Below are positions 53,343-62,875 of a DNA stretch of 64,000 nucleotides, piece by piece. Numbering within the stretch: the stretch's first letter is position 1; the number at the start of each line of letters is the position of its first letter. The translations under genes were made by a program, and so were the position numbers. This DNA comes from Leifsonia sp. Root227 (GTDB lineage Bacteria > Actinomycetota > Actinomycetes > Actinomycetales > Microbacteriaceae), in contig NZ_LMIO01000001.1 of assembly GCF_001428745.1 (NCBI RefSeq), forward strand, positions 396,818 through 460,817, read 5' to 3'. The notes below the pieces were generated by a model that saw only the letters and a program-made list of their open reading frames with translations, ran no database searches and was not told the origin of the DNA.

Positions 53343-54289
53343 CAAGCATTGAAACCGAGCGCGTCCCCGCGCTCGTCAGCACCAAGCAGGCTCGCCGTCG
53401 CGGAGTTCCGCGGCGGCGGGCCGGCCGCTCCGGTGTATCCGGGTACCTTTTCGTCTCTGGATACACGCTCTTTCTGATCGCCTTCGGGATCATCCCAACC
53501 GGCTATGCGATCTACCTGGCGTTCACGAACGACCGGGGCCAGTTCACCGGTCTCGGCCAGTTCATCAAAGTGGTCCAGGACTACCGGTTCGGTCCGGCGT
53601 TCCTCAACATCGGCATCTACCTGGTCATGTGGCTCGTGCTCGTCATCGTGCTCACCACGGTCGTCGCTGTCATCCTCCGTGCCAGGATGCGCCCACGCAC
53701 CGCCGCGGTCTTCCGCTTCCTCTACTACATCCCAGGCGCCCTCGCCGGGGTCGCGAGCGTTCTCGTCTGGCTGTTCATGCTCGACCCGGCGGTAAGCCCC
53801 GCATCAGGACTGCTGCGGGCGATGGGACTCGACTCGTTCGCCCAGGTCCTCGCGCCCGAGAACCTCCCGGTGATCCTCGTGCTCATCGCGTTCTGGACCG
53901 GCGCCGGCGGCTGGATCGTGGTGATGTACGGCGCGCTCAACAACATCCCCGACGAAGTGCTCGAAGCGGCACGGATGGACGGCGCCGGCCCCTGGCAGTC
54001 GGCCTGGCACATTCAGATTCCGATGATCCGCAAGTGGATCGTGTACCAGTCGATCCTCGCCTTCGCCGCCGGCACCCAGCTCTTCGTCGAGCCGCAGCTC
54101 CTGCAGACGGCGAGCCTCGGCCGGGTGAGTCCCACCTGGTCGCCCAACCAGCTCGCGTACGTGTATGCGTTCCAGCACGGCGACTTCAACGGCGCCGCCG
54201 CGATCTCCCTGTTCCTGCTCGCTCTCGGCCTGGTCGTCGCCGCCGTCCTGGTGACCCGCTCCGGCCTGTTCAAGGTAGACGACGAATGA
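53339..54289 (+). CDS. CUT1 ABC transporter permease (MalF-type)
   Basis: This 316-residue protein has six membrane segments and the EAA loop EAARMDGAGPWQSAWHIQIPMI, which contacts the ATPase. The N-terminus is strongly basic (ARRRGVPRRRAGR). The ATG overlaps the stop of the binding-protein gene, and its own stop overlaps the next permease (ATGA in both cases). Confidence 0.93.
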   Translation: MTSIETERVPALVSTKQARRRGVPRRRAGRSGVSGYLFVSGYTLFLIAFGIIPTGYAIYLAFTNDRGQFTGLGQFIKVVQDYRFGPAFLNIGIYLVMWLVLVIVLTTVVAVILRARMRPRTAAVFRFLYYIPGALAGVASVLVWLFMLDPAVSPASGLLRAMGLDSFAQVLAPENLPVILVLIAFWTGAGGWIVVMYGALNNIPDEVLEAARMDGAGPWQSAWHIQIPMIRKWIVYQSILAFAAGTQLFVEPQLLQTASLGRVSPTWSPNQLAYVYAFQHGDFNGAAAISLFLLALGLVVAAVLVTRSGLFKVDDE

Positions 54290-55200
54290 CCTCCACAACA
54301 CTCGACCAGCGCACCGCGAACAGCGGTCGGCGCGTCTCCCGCTTCCTCTCCGTCGGGATCGTGGTGGTGATCCTCGCCCTGCTCGTCGTCTTCTTCGTGC
54401 TTCCGGTGATCTGGCTGCTGCTCGCGCCGACGAAGACCGCCGGCGACCTCATCCACCAGTTCCCGCTGTCGTTCGGATCGTTCGATCAGGTCGGCAAGGC
54501 CTGGCAGCATCTCGTTGCCTTCCAAGGTGGCGCGATCTTCGTCTGGCTGAAGAATTCCGCGATCTATTCGGTCGGTTCCCTCATCCTGACCCTCGCAACC
54601 AGCGTTCCCGCCGGCTACGCCTTGGCTCTGACCCGGTTCCGTGGCCGCAAGATCCTTCTGTCGATCACTCTCGTGGTGATGATCATGCCGTCCGCCGCCC
54701 TTGTGCTCCCGACTTTCCTCGAACTGAACCTGTTCGGGCTGATCGGCACCGTGTGGTCCATAATCCTGCCGTTCTCGTTCTACCCGTTCGGCGTGTACCT
54801 GGTGTACATCTACTTCGCCACGAGCCTTCCCCGCGATCTGCTCTCCGCGGCGCGCATCGACGGCTGCAACGAATGGCAGGTGTTCTGGCGGGTCGCGATG
54901 CCGCTGGCGAAACCGGTGGTCGGGCTAATCGCCTTCTTCAGCTTCGTGAACAACTGGAACAACTTCTTCCTGCCGTACCTTGTGCTGCCGAACAGTGACC
55001 AGTTCCCCATCCAGGTCGGCCTCAATCAGCTGCTGTCCTCGACGCCGTCGTTCAACCCGGTGGCGGGCAAGGGTCTCAACATCACGAGCCCCGAACTCGC
55101 GTTGGCGATCATCATCGCGATCCTCCCGGTGCTCGTTCTGTTCCTCTTCTCCCAACGCGCGCTCGTTTCGGGCATGCTCGCCGGCGCAACCAAGGAGTAG
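54286..55200 (+). CDS. CUT1 ABC transporter permease (MalG-type)
   Basis: This 304-residue protein has six membrane segments and the EAA loop SAARIDGCNEWQVFWRVAMPL. It pairs with the preceding permease. It ends 10 bases before the lactonase gene, so transport and catabolism are one operon. The ATPase is probably a shared MsiK-like protein encoded elsewhere. Confidence 0.93.
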   Translation: MTSTTLDQRTANSGRRVSRFLSVGIVVVILALLVVFFVLPVIWLLLAPTKTAGDLIHQFPLSFGSFDQVGKAWQHLVAFQGGAIFVWLKNSAIYSVGSLILTLATSVPAGYALALTRFRGRKILLSITLVVMIMPSAALVLPTFLELNLFGLIGTVWSIILPFSFYPFGVYLVYIYFATSLPRDLLSAARIDGCNEWQVFWRVAMPLAKPVVGLIAFFSFVNNWNNFFLPYLVLPNSDQFPIQVGLNQLLSSTPSFNPVAGKGLNITSPELALAIIIAILPVLVLFLFSQRALVSGMLAGATKE

Positions 55201-55210
55201 CTCGACGACG

Positions 55211-56041
55211 ATGAACAGTCCACTTGTGGACACGCACGTGCACGTATGGGATCCGCGCCTGATGCGGTACCCGTGGCTCGATCGTGTCCCCACCCTTGAT
55301 CGCACGGTGCTGCCCGGCTCGATCGACCGGGACGCGGCGGCGACGGCGATGATCTTCGTCCAAGCGGGCTGCCGTCCCGAACAGGCGGTCACAGAGGTTC
55401 GGTGGGTCGCTGGACTCGACTGGCCGGAGCTCTCGGGGATCGTCGCCGACGTCCGGCTCGATGCCGCCGACCTCCACGAACGAGTCGATGAACTTGTGCC
55501 TGAGCCCTTGGTAGTCGGAGTGCGACACACTTTCCAGGAGCTGCCGCCGAACGCGTTCACGACCACCGCGCACAGCGCAGGGTTGAACGTTGTCGCCGCC
55601 CACGGGCTCGTCTTCGATGCGACCGTTCGTGCCGATCAGCTGGCTGAGTTGGCGACCCTCCATGCCAGTGCGCCGTCCGCCGTACTTGTGGTCGATCACC
55701 TCGGTAATCCACCGGTGCACGCAGGGTGGCAGAGCGCGGATGCCGACGCGTGGCGTTCGGGCATGCGCGCCGTGGCCCATGAACCCAACGCCTACGTCAA
55801 GGTCTCCGGAGTGTCGTACAGCGAAAAGGCGAGGCCCTTCATTCACGAGGCACTCGATGCCTTCGGTTTCAGCCGAGCGATGCTCGGCAGTGACTTCCCG
55901 GTCACCGTTACCGGGGAGCGGCGGTGGGAGCAGGTGGCGGACACCTTCTCTCCCACCGCCGAATGCGTCGAGGCTCTGCGCTGGCGCACCGCCAACACCG
56001 TCTACGGGGTGCAACCCCGACCAGGAAGGAATCCCGAATGA
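55211..56041 (+). CDS. Amidohydrolase-2 lactonase (L-fuconolactonase-like)
   Basis: This 276-residue TIM-barrel hydrolase belongs to the COG3618 lactonase group. It has metal/active-site motifs DTHVHVWDP at the start, AAHGLVFD, VVDHLGNPP and MLGSDFPVT. It would open the sugar lactone made by the aldo-keto reductase. The ATG is 10 bases after the permease stop, and the next gene starts within its stop codon. Confidence 0.88.
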   Translation: MNSPLVDTHVHVWDPRLMRYPWLDRVPTLDRTVLPGSIDRDAAATAMIFVQAGCRPEQAVTEVRWVAGLDWPELSGIVADVRLDAADLHERVDELVPEPLVVGVRHTFQELPPNAFTTTAHSAGLNVVAAHGLVFDATVRADQLAELATLHASAPSAVLVVDHLGNPPVHAGWQSADADAWRSGMRAVAHEPNAYVKVSGVSYSEKARPFIHEALDAFGFSRAMLGSDFPVTVTGERRWEQVADTFSPTAECVEALRWRTANTVYGVQPRPGRNPE

Positions 56042-56892
56042 AACTGCTCCGCGTAGGCGAGCCCGGCCGCGAAAAGCCGGCTGTCAGCGTCGACGGACTC
56101 ACCCTGGACGTGTCGGAGATAGTTGCCGACTTCGATGCCTCGTTCTTCGAGTTCGGCGGTCTCGACGTGCTTCGCCGCCGACTGGCGGATGGGGCAGGCG
56201 GTCTTGCCGTCGTCGAATCGGGTACGCGCATCGGAGCTCCCATCGCGAGACCAGGACAGATCTGGTGCGTTGGCGTGAACTACGCAGACCACGCTGCGGA
56301 GTCGGATCTGACGGTGCCGGGTGAACCTCTCATCTTCGGGAAGGCGTCGCACACCGTCGTCGGTCCGAATGACGACGTGTATATCCCTCGGGAAAGCACG
56401 AAGACGGACTGGGAAGTCGAGCTCGGTGTCGTCATCGGGAAGACCGCTCGGTACCTCGGTGCGGACGAGAACCCGCTGGACTACGTCGCCGGGGTCACGA
56501 TCTCACACGACGTATCCGAACGCGAATGGCAACTCGAACATGTCGGCCAATGGATCAAGGGCAAATCCTTCGAACGGTTCAACCCGCTGGGGCCGTGGCT
56601 TGTCACTCTTGATGAGGCAGGCGAACTGAACGCCCTCGGGCTGGAACTGGACATCAACGGAGTGCCACAGCAGCGCGGGAACACCAGCGCGATGGTCTTC
56701 GACGTCGCCGAGATCGTCCGCTACGTGAGCCAGTTCACCGTCCTGCACCCCGGAGATCTCATCAACACCGGCACCCCGGCGGGCGTGGGACTCGGCCAGC
56801 GACCCCCGCGCTATCTCTCCGCAGGCGACGAACTCGTCCTACGGATTGACGGTCTCGGCGAGCAGCGCCAGCGATTCATCCCCGCGCCATGA
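56038..56892 (+). CDS. FAH-family hydrolase (2,4-diketo-3-deoxy-fuconate/rhamnonate hydrolase-like)
   Basis: This 284-residue protein has the fumarylacetoacetate-hydrolase fold. GVNYADHAAES is the signature, and the metal ligands are in DWEVELGVVIG (ExE) and SHDVSERE (Asp). NTGTPAGVG closes the domain. In the diketo pathway this enzyme splits the 2,4-diketo-3-deoxy acid into pyruvate and L-lactate. It overlaps the lactonase gene (ATGA), and its stop is 35 bases before the SDR start. Confidence 0.87.
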   Translation: MKLLRVGEPGREKPAVSVDGLTLDVSEIVADFDASFFEFGGLDVLRRRLADGAGGLAVVESGTRIGAPIARPGQIWCVGVNYADHAAESDLTVPGEPLIFGKASHTVVGPNDDVYIPRESTKTDWEVELGVVIGKTARYLGADENPLDYVAGVTISHDVSEREWQLEHVGQWIKGKSFERFNPLGPWLVTLDEAGELNALGLELDINGVPQQRGNTSAMVFDVAEIVRYVSQFTVLHPGDLINTGTPAGVGLGQRPPRYLSAGDELVLRIDGLGEQRQRFIPAP

Positions 56893-56927
56893 GCGTCGAC
56901 GCGACCACACAGAACTCAGGAGAAACA

Positions 56928-57659
56928 ATGAAACTCGATGGACTGTCAGCGCTCGTCACCGGAGCGGCAAGCGGTATCGGCGAGGAGGTCGTGCGGCGAA
57001 TGCGCTCAGCGGGCGCGACCGTAGTCGGTCTCGACCGAACCCACCCCGCGGACGACGCCGACTTCCTCATCGCGGACGTGACGGACCGCAGCGCAGTCGA
57101 ATCCGTCATCGCCGAAAGATTCAGCGGAGCAACGCTCGACATCGTGGTGAACTGCGCAGGGATCGGCGCATCGGGCACCATCGCGGACAACGGTGACGAC
57201 GAATGGCGGAGAGTCCTCGACATCAACGTGACCGGCATCGCCCGCGTGACGGCAGCCGCGTTACCGCACCTCGAACGCTCCTCGAATGCGGCCATTGTCA
57301 ACGTCAGTTCGATCGCCGCGTGGGCGGGACTGCCGCAGCGTGCGCTGTACAGCGCCAGCAAGGGGGCAGTGCACGCGCTCACCCTTGCCACCGCCGCCGA
57401 CTTCGCCGGTCGAATCCGAGTGAATTGCGTCTGCCCTGGCACGGTCGACACGCCGTGGGTCGGTCGACTGTTGGACGCGTCTGACGATGCAGCCGCCGAA
57501 AAGGCACGACTCGAAGCCAGGCAGCCGATGGGCCGGCTCGCCACAGCAACCGAGGTCGCCCAGGCGATCATCTACCTGGCATCGCCTGAATCCTCGTTCA
57601 CGACAGGCACCGCCCTCGCTGTTGACGGTGGAATGTTCGGGTTGCGTCTGGCTCGCTAG
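56928..57659 (+). CDS. Short-chain dehydrogenase (2-keto-3-deoxy-fuconate dehydrogenase-like)
   Basis: This 243-residue classical SDR has the cofactor motif TGAASGIG, then NCAGIG, the catalytic Ser in VNVSSIAAWAG, and YSASK (Tyr and Lys). The Asp after the second strand (GLDRT) suggests NAD+ preference. It would oxidise the 2-keto-3-deoxy acid at C4. I prefer the ATG at 56928 because AGGAG lies 5 bases upstream and the Rossmann fold starts right away; an ATG at 56889 overlaps the FAH stop and is the alternative. Confidence 0.88.
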   Translation: MKLDGLSALVTGAASGIGEEVVRRMRSAGATVVGLDRTHPADDADFLIADVTDRSAVESVIAERFSGATLDIVVNCAGIGASGTIADNGDDEWRRVLDINVTGIARVTAAALPHLERSSNAAIVNVSSIAAWAGLPQRALYSASKGAVHALTLATAADFAGRIRVNCVCPGTVDTPWVGRLLDASDDAAAEKARLEARQPMGRLATATEVAQAIIYLASPESSFTTGTALAVDGGMFGLRLAR

Positions 57660-58425
57660 GCGACGCGGTCACTGGAGCACCAGTAACGAAGGCTGCACGT
57701 CCGAGTTAACAGCCGGTGTGTTCGGAGATGAAGATTCAAAGCACGAGGCCTTGCGCAGTGGCACGTCGCGCTCTGGGGTGCCCGATCGGCCGCGCAAAGA
57801 AGGCGATGACCTGCACCGTTTCGCTGCGCGATGTTGTCATGCTGCCCCGAAGGGATCGAGACCAATAGCGGAGAGAGTCTGGTCATGCATCGGGTCACTG
57901 TCGCTCACGAGGGCTCGCAGGGTCGACCTACAGCGCGCTAGGTGGATTGCCCGCTGTAACCTGCGCACAATGCGCATCGCGACAATATGGCGGACCCGGA
58001 CCGGAGCCTTGCCGGTGCCTGGCAGACAAGATCCAAATACCGGCACTCCAGGCGAGTGCAGCCGACTCCGCAAGATCGACCCCAGCCTGGTTTGTTCGAA
58101 CCGCGGTTGAATCTTCCAGCACGGGGGCTTCGGGTCGAAGACAACGTGCTTCCGCGCACATCAGCGGTCGTCACTGTGCCACGCAGTGTTGGGAGCGTCG
58201 GCGAATGCGCCGGTGCCGGCCTCGCGTCATGCGCCCGATCGCGACGCCTGCGTCACGCGGCCGCGGCGATAGTTAGCCGACTGAGCGCTAGTCCAGATTG
58301 AGCTGGCGCCGTGCCGTAATTCGATATGTTCTATCGCGGTTAGCGGGTGAGGCAAGTCCGACTGGATACGTACGCGACGCGCGCAATGCCAACGCCATGT
58401 CCTTCGAAGGCTCTCCGAGGGCATA

Positions 58426-58446
58426 ACGATAACGAATAGTTATCGT
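58426..58446. promoter_or_regulatory. Operator palindrome upstream of the second CUT1 operon
   Basis: A perfect 8-5-8 repeat: ACGATAAC, GAATA, GTTATCGT. It ends 3 bases before a -35 hexamer, so a bound regulator would contact or block RNA polymerase. No regulator gene is adjacent. Confidence 0.7.
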
Positions 58447-58449
58447 GTA

Positions 58450-58479
58450 TTGACTGTTGCCATGTGTGTACTTTACGCT
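58450..58479 (+). promoter_or_regulatory. Promoter of the second CUT1 operon
   Basis: TTGACT (58450-58455) and TACGCT (58474-58479) are 18 bases apart and lie directly after the palindrome. This predicts a transcript start near 58,486 and a leader of about 195 bases before the binding-protein gene. Confidence 0.6.
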
Positions 58480-58680
58480 GTGTCTTACCCGGCCGATCGT
58501 GATCGTTCGGGAGTGTCCTAGTAGAACCCGGCGACCTCAGTGAGGAGGGACATGACACACAAGAGCCGATTAGTGAGCGCAGGCACCGGTTCAAGTGGTC
58601 CCCGCCACCACGGGACGAACGTTCGCCGGTCAAAGCGACCGATGCTTTTCACATTCCATGTAGATCGGAGTTGATCATCC

Positions 58681-60063
58681 ATGTCACATTCATCAAAGAC
58701 GGTGCGGCATCTGTCCGCACTCACTGCGCTCGTCCTCGCCGGCGCGCTCGGCCTAGCAGGTTGTGCGTCTGACGAGCAGGCCGCGGGCAGCGGCAGCAGC
58801 GGCGGCGTCACATTCGACAAGAAGCTCGTCGACGCGGCCGTCGCCAAGGCCAAGTCGATCGTCGGCGACAAGAAGCTCTCGGGTTCGCTCTCTGTCATGG
58901 GCGATAACAGCGGCTCGGAAGGGGCGCTGCTGCAGGCCTTCTACAAGCCATTCACCGACGCCACCGGTGTCAAGGTGAACTACACCGGCTCGGGAGACAA
59001 CCTCAACGTCGTCCAGTCGCGCGTCGCCGCGGGCAACCCGCCGGACCTCGTGACCACAGCTCCCGGGGTGATGCGTCAGTACAGCACTACGCACAAGCTA
59101 CTGAACCTCTCGAGCTTCATGAGCGACGAGCTGAACGGGAGCTACACCAAGTCAGTGCTGGACACAGCCTCAATCGACGGCAAGGTTTACGGCGTCTACC
59201 AGGGGTTCAACAACATCGAGCTCTGGTACAACCCGGAGTCTTACACTGGACCCAAGGGCGACTCCGCCACCTGGCAGCAGGTGCAGGACTGGACCGAGAA
59301 GGAGGGGGCTGCGGGCAAGACCGCCTGGTGCAACGCGCAGGGCGGCGGAACCTCGAACGGCTACCCGGGCGAGCTCTTCATCGAGGCGTTGTTCGCCAAG
59401 AAGTACGGCGCACAGGCAACGGAAGACTGGGGAACCGGCAAGCTGTCGTGGACCTCACCCCAGGTCAAAGACGCCTTCCAGACGTTCGGCGCGATCGCCA
59501 CGCACGACCAGTACGTGAATGGTGGGGTCAAGGGGTCGCTCTCGCAGGACACCGGCACCGGCTCGAACGGCCTCGTCGCCGAACCGCCGACCTGCCAGGC
59601 CGTGGTCTGGGGAAGCTGGACCGGCGGCCTGATCGCCGGCTCGGCCAAGGGTGTGGAACCCGGCAAGAACCTGGACTTCATGAAGATCCCGGCCTCCGAA
59701 CCGCAGTACGCGAACACCGAGACATACTCTGCCGAGGTGACGTACGCGTTCAAGGACAGCCCCGAGACGCGTGCGTTCCTGCAGTACCTCGCCTCCGACC
59801 AGGCTCAGGCTCTTCTCGCGTCGGCCAACCACTGGCCCGTCTCGAACAAGAACGTCTCGCCGGACACGTACACCGACCCCATCCTGCAGAGCATCTCGAA
59901 GACTTACTTCGGCGCTGACACGCAGCTTGCCGCCGGCCCGGCTCTGCTCTCCAAGACCGCGGTAATCACCGGCGCGGCTAAGGGCGTCGTCCAGTACCTG
60001 CAGGATCCCTCCAGCCTGGACTCGGTGCTGCAGCAGATCCAAGACCTGGAAGACGGCAAGTAG
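58681..60063 (+). CDS. Second CUT1 sugar-binding lipoprotein
   Basis: This 460-residue family-1 solute-binding protein has a lipoprotein signal (lipobox LAGC, Cys about 29). It shares the general fold of the protein at 51,978 but is otherwise different in sequence, so it probably takes another sugar. It is followed by two permease genes and a TolB-like gene in one operon. A GGAG lies 11 bases before the ATG. Confidence 0.92.
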   Translation: MSHSSKTVRHLSALTALVLAGALGLAGCASDEQAAGSGSSGGVTFDKKLVDAAVAKAKSIVGDKKLSGSLSVMGDNSGSEGALLQAFYKPFTDATGVKVNYTGSGDNLNVVQSRVAAGNPPDLVTTAPGVMRQYSTTHKLLNLSSFMSDELNGSYTKSVLDTASIDGKVYGVYQGFNNIELWYNPESYTGPKGDSATWQQVQDWTEKEGAAGKTAWCNAQGGGTSNGYPGELFIEALFAKKYGAQATEDWGTGKLSWTSPQVKDAFQTFGAIATHDQYVNGGVKGSLSQDTGTGSNGLVAEPPTCQAVVWGSWTGGLIAGSAKGVEPGKNLDFMKIPASEPQYANTETYSAEVTYAFKDSPETRAFLQYLASDQAQALLASANHWPVSNKNVSPDTYTDPILQSISKTYFGADTQLAAGPALLSKTAVITGAAKGVVQYLQDPSSLDSVLQQIQDLEDGK

Positions 60064-60116
60064 CAGATGGGACAAGCGAGAGGGATGAGCATCCTCCCGA
60101 CACGAAAGGACAACCG

Positions 60117-61097
60117 ATGAACGCCGTCCTCACGAGCGTTCCCGCCCTGATCCTCATCGGGGCGATCGTGATACCCGTGCTGGTCTACCTCGTCCTCGGC
60201 GTCGGGGAGAAGATCCTCGGCGCCGTGGGCGGGCGCTTCGCCCGGCACGTCCGGCCGTGGTTCTGGTTGCTCGTCCCTCTCGCGCTCATGGGGGTGATCC
60301 TCGTGTACCCGATGGTGGAGACACTCATCTCCGCGTTCCAGAACGCCCAAGGCTCGTCGTGGGTCGGCCTCGACAACTTCGGCTGGGCCTTCACCGGAGA
60401 GATGGTGAACGTCCTCGGCAACAACCTGCTGTGGATCATCGTCTTCCCGATCGGGACGCTGCTGCTGGCGCTGATCGTCGCCGTGCTATTCGACCGTGTC
60501 AAATACGAGCGGTTCGCGATGACTCTGGTGGTGCTGCCGACGGCGATCTCGTTCGCTGCCGGCAGCATCATCTGGCGGCAGATCTATGAGTACCAGGCGC
60601 CGGGCGCACAGCAGACGGGCCTCCTCAATGCTCTGTGGACCCTCATCCCTGGCAACAAGCCCATCGCCTGGCTCCAGGCGGACGTGGTGAACAACTTCGC
60701 CCTGATATTCGTCGCTGTCTGGTCGGCGTTGGGGGTGGCCGCGCTGACCCTGTCCGCGGCGGTCAAGGCTGTGCCGCCGGAACTGGGCGAGGCCGCCCGG
60801 CTCGACGGCGCCGGAGAGTGGCGCATCTTCTTCTCGGTCACACTTCCGCAGATGCTTCCGTCGGTGCTCGTTGTCATCACGACCGAGGTGATCTTCGCCC
60901 TGAAGGTCTTCGACATTGTTTATGTGATGACCAACGGCAACTTCAACACGAACACCATCGCCAATCGGATGTACTTCGAGCTGTTCTCGAGCCAGAACCT
61001 CGGCCATGCCAGCGCCATCGCCGTGATCCTGCTGGTGGTCGCCGTTCCGATCGTGATCATCAACATCCGGCAGTTCCGCTCGGAAAGGACAAGCTGA
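60117..61097 (+). CDS. CUT1 ABC transporter permease
   Basis: This 326-residue permease has an extra N-terminal membrane segment (TSVPALILIGAIVIPVLVY) before the usual six. The EAA loop is LGEAARLDGAGEWRIFFSVTLPQM. GAAAGG-like purines (ACGAAAGGAC) precede the ATG. The next permease starts 1 base after its stop. Confidence 0.92.
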   Translation: MNAVLTSVPALILIGAIVIPVLVYLVLGVGEKILGAVGGRFARHVRPWFWLLVPLALMGVILVYPMVETLISAFQNAQGSSWVGLDNFGWAFTGEMVNVLGNNLLWIIVFPIGTLLLALIVAVLFDRVKYERFAMTLVVLPTAISFAAGSIIWRQIYEYQAPGAQQTGLLNALWTLIPGNKPIAWLQADVVNNFALIFVAVWSALGVAALTLSAAVKAVPPELGEAARLDGAGEWRIFFSVTLPQMLPSVLVVITTEVIFALKVFDIVYVMTNGNFNTNTIANRMYFELFSSQNLGHASAIAVILLVVAVPIVIINIRQFRSERTS

Positions 61098-61098
61098 C

Positions 61099-62010
61099 AT
61101 GACGCTGACGTCGAATCGGCGGCCGGAGGCCGCCGCCCCGGGCCGCGCAGGCGCGCCGGCACCCCGAATGAGGAGCAGGCGACGGTGGCCGCGACTGGTG
61201 CTCCACGCGATCGTGGTGCTCTTCATGGTCGTCTGGTTCACACCCGTTTTGGGATTGTTCGTGAACTCGTTCCGCACCCAGGGCGACATCGGCGACTCCG
61301 GCTGGTGGCACGCGATCGTCGCCCCCCTGTTCACCGGATACAACTACCAGCAGGCGCTGCAGGTCATCGGTCTCGGTCAAAGCCTCGGCACGTCGCTCGC
61401 GATCGCCGTTCCGACGACCGTGCTGACCACTGTCATTTCGGCGATCGGGGCTTTTGCCCTGACGCGGATGAACTTCGCCGGCCAGACGATCCTCTCCCTC
61501 GTGCTCGTTGCGCTCATGGTCACCCCGCCGCAGGTCACCCTGGTGCCGCTGCTCAAGCTCTTCTCCGTGACGGGCCTCTACGGGACGATCCCGGCGATGT
61601 GGGTCTACATGGTCGGATTCACGGTGCCGTTCGGCATCTTCCTGGTGCGCGGGTTCATCTCTTCGATCCCCGACGAACTGTTTGAGTCGGCGAGGCTCGA
61701 CGGGGCTGCTGACCTGCGCATCTTCCGTTCACTAGTGCTGCCGCTCGCGGCGCCCGTTCTCGGGTCGCTGGCGATCATCCAGTTCCTCTGGGCGTGGAAT
61801 GATCTGCTCACACCGCTCATCTTTCTCGGCGGGACGGCCGTCCCCCAGCCGCTGACGGTCAACGTGGCCGGCCTCGTGACGGCGACAGGCCAGGGCGAAG
61901 CCCAGCTCATGGCCGCGACCGTGATCTCGATCCTGCTGCCACTCATCGTTATCGTCTCGCTTCAGCGCTATTTCGTCCGGGGTGTTCTCGGCGGCGCCGT
62001 CAAGGGATGA
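61099..62010 (+). CDS. CUT1 ABC transporter permease
   Basis: This 303-residue permease has six membrane segments and the EAA loop FESARLDGAADLRIFRSLVLPLA. The start ATG has AAGGACAAGC upstream. Its stop overlaps the start of the TolB-like gene (ATGA). As in the first transporter, no ATPase gene is present. Confidence 0.92.
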   Translation: MTLTSNRRPEAAAPGRAGAPAPRMRSRRRWPRLVLHAIVVLFMVVWFTPVLGLFVNSFRTQGDIGDSGWWHAIVAPLFTGYNYQQALQVIGLGQSLGTSLAIAVPTTVLTTVISAIGAFALTRMNFAGQTILSLVLVALMVTPPQVTLVPLLKLFSVTGLYGTIPAMWVYMVGFTVPFGIFLVRGFISSIPDELFESARLDGAADLRIFRSLVLPLAAPVLGSLAIIQFLWAWNDLLTPLIFLGGTAVPQPLTVNVAGLVTATGQGEAQLMAATVISILLPLIVIVSLQRYFVRGVLGGAVKG

Positions 62011-62864
62011 GCAGCTCAGGCGAGTGGGTCAGCCAAGTCAGGATCCTCGATGTCGTCACCGGCCGCGACGAGGTCGTCCTGGAGAGCGGGCGGCAGTTGG
62101 AGGCGCCGAATTGGTCGATGGACGGCGAGAGCCTCATCCTGAACGCCGACGGCTCGCTTCTCCTGCTGCACATCGCCACCGGCATACTTGAGGACCTGCC
62201 ACGTGCCGGAGTGCCGCGCGTGAACAACGACCACGTGATTGCGCCGGACGGGCGGACGCTTTACGTCTCGACGGAGGCCGGTAGCATCCACGCAATCGAT
62301 CTGGCGCAGACGGGCTCCTCCCGGGCGGTGACGCAGGCGGCCGCACCGGATGCGCGCCGATATCTGCACGGAGTCTCACCCGACGGCCGCACCCTCGTCT
62401 ACGTGCTCCTGGTCGAACGGGCCTCCCGCGTCTCGACCCGGATCGCGACGATGTCCGTCGACGGAGGGCCGGAGACGGTGCTCACCGGCGATGACGGGGG
62501 TCGGGACGACGGTCCGGAGTTCTCGCCGGACGGCCGGTGGATCCTCTTCAACTCCGAGCGCTCCACACCGGGCCAGGCGCAGCTGTATCGGATGCCCGCG
62601 GCCGGTGGCCCCGCCGAACAACTTACCTTCGACGACAGGGTCAACTGGTTCCCTCATCCCGCCCCCGACGGCAGCGGTGTGCTTTACCTGAGCTACCCAC
62701 CGGGGACGGCTGGACACCCCGCGGATCGCGATGTCGCTCTGCGCCTGCTGAAAGCAGACGGGAGCGTGCGCGAGCTGCTCCGCCTTCGCGGGGGCCAGGG
62801 CACTATCAACGTGCCGAGCTGGCATCCAAACGGACACCGGTTCGCGTTCGTCGCCTTCGGCTAG
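62007..62864 (+). CDS. TolB-like WD40/PD40 beta-propeller protein
   Basis: This 285-residue protein consists of PD40-type blades: APNWSMDGESLILN, VSPDGRTLVYV, FSPDGRWILFNSE and HPAPDGSGVLYLS. No signal peptide is present, so it is cytoplasmic. The ATG overlaps the permease stop, making it the fourth gene of the operon. Similar TolB-like proteins are found in plant-saccharide loci, where their role is unknown; a scaffold or sugar-processing function is a guess. Confidence 0.85.
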   Translation: MSSSGEWVSQVRILDVVTGRDEVVLESGRQLEAPNWSMDGESLILNADGSLLLLHIATGILEDLPRAGVPRVNNDHVIAPDGRTLYVSTEAGSIHAIDLAQTGSSRAVTQAAAPDARRYLHGVSPDGRTLVYVLLVERASRVSTRIATMSVDGGPETVLTGDDGGRDDGPEFSPDGRWILFNSERSTPGQAQLYRMPAAGGPAEQLTFDDRVNWFPHPAPDGSGVLYLSYPPGTAGHPADRDVALRLLKADGSVRELLRLRGGQGTINVPSWHPNGHRFAFVAFG

Positions 62865-62875
62865 GACGATTCTCC

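Larger units (their letters stand above)
57660..58680. other. 1-kb non-coding region between two transport operons
   Basis: About 760 bases hold no credible gene on either strand; codon patterns are broken by stops and nothing resembles a known family, so a decayed gene cannot be excluded. The last 260 bases hold the control region of the next operon (palindrome at 58,426-58,446 and a promoter). A weak ACTGG-AGCA-CCAGT stem at 57,671-57,684 may end the SDR operon. Confidence 0.5.
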
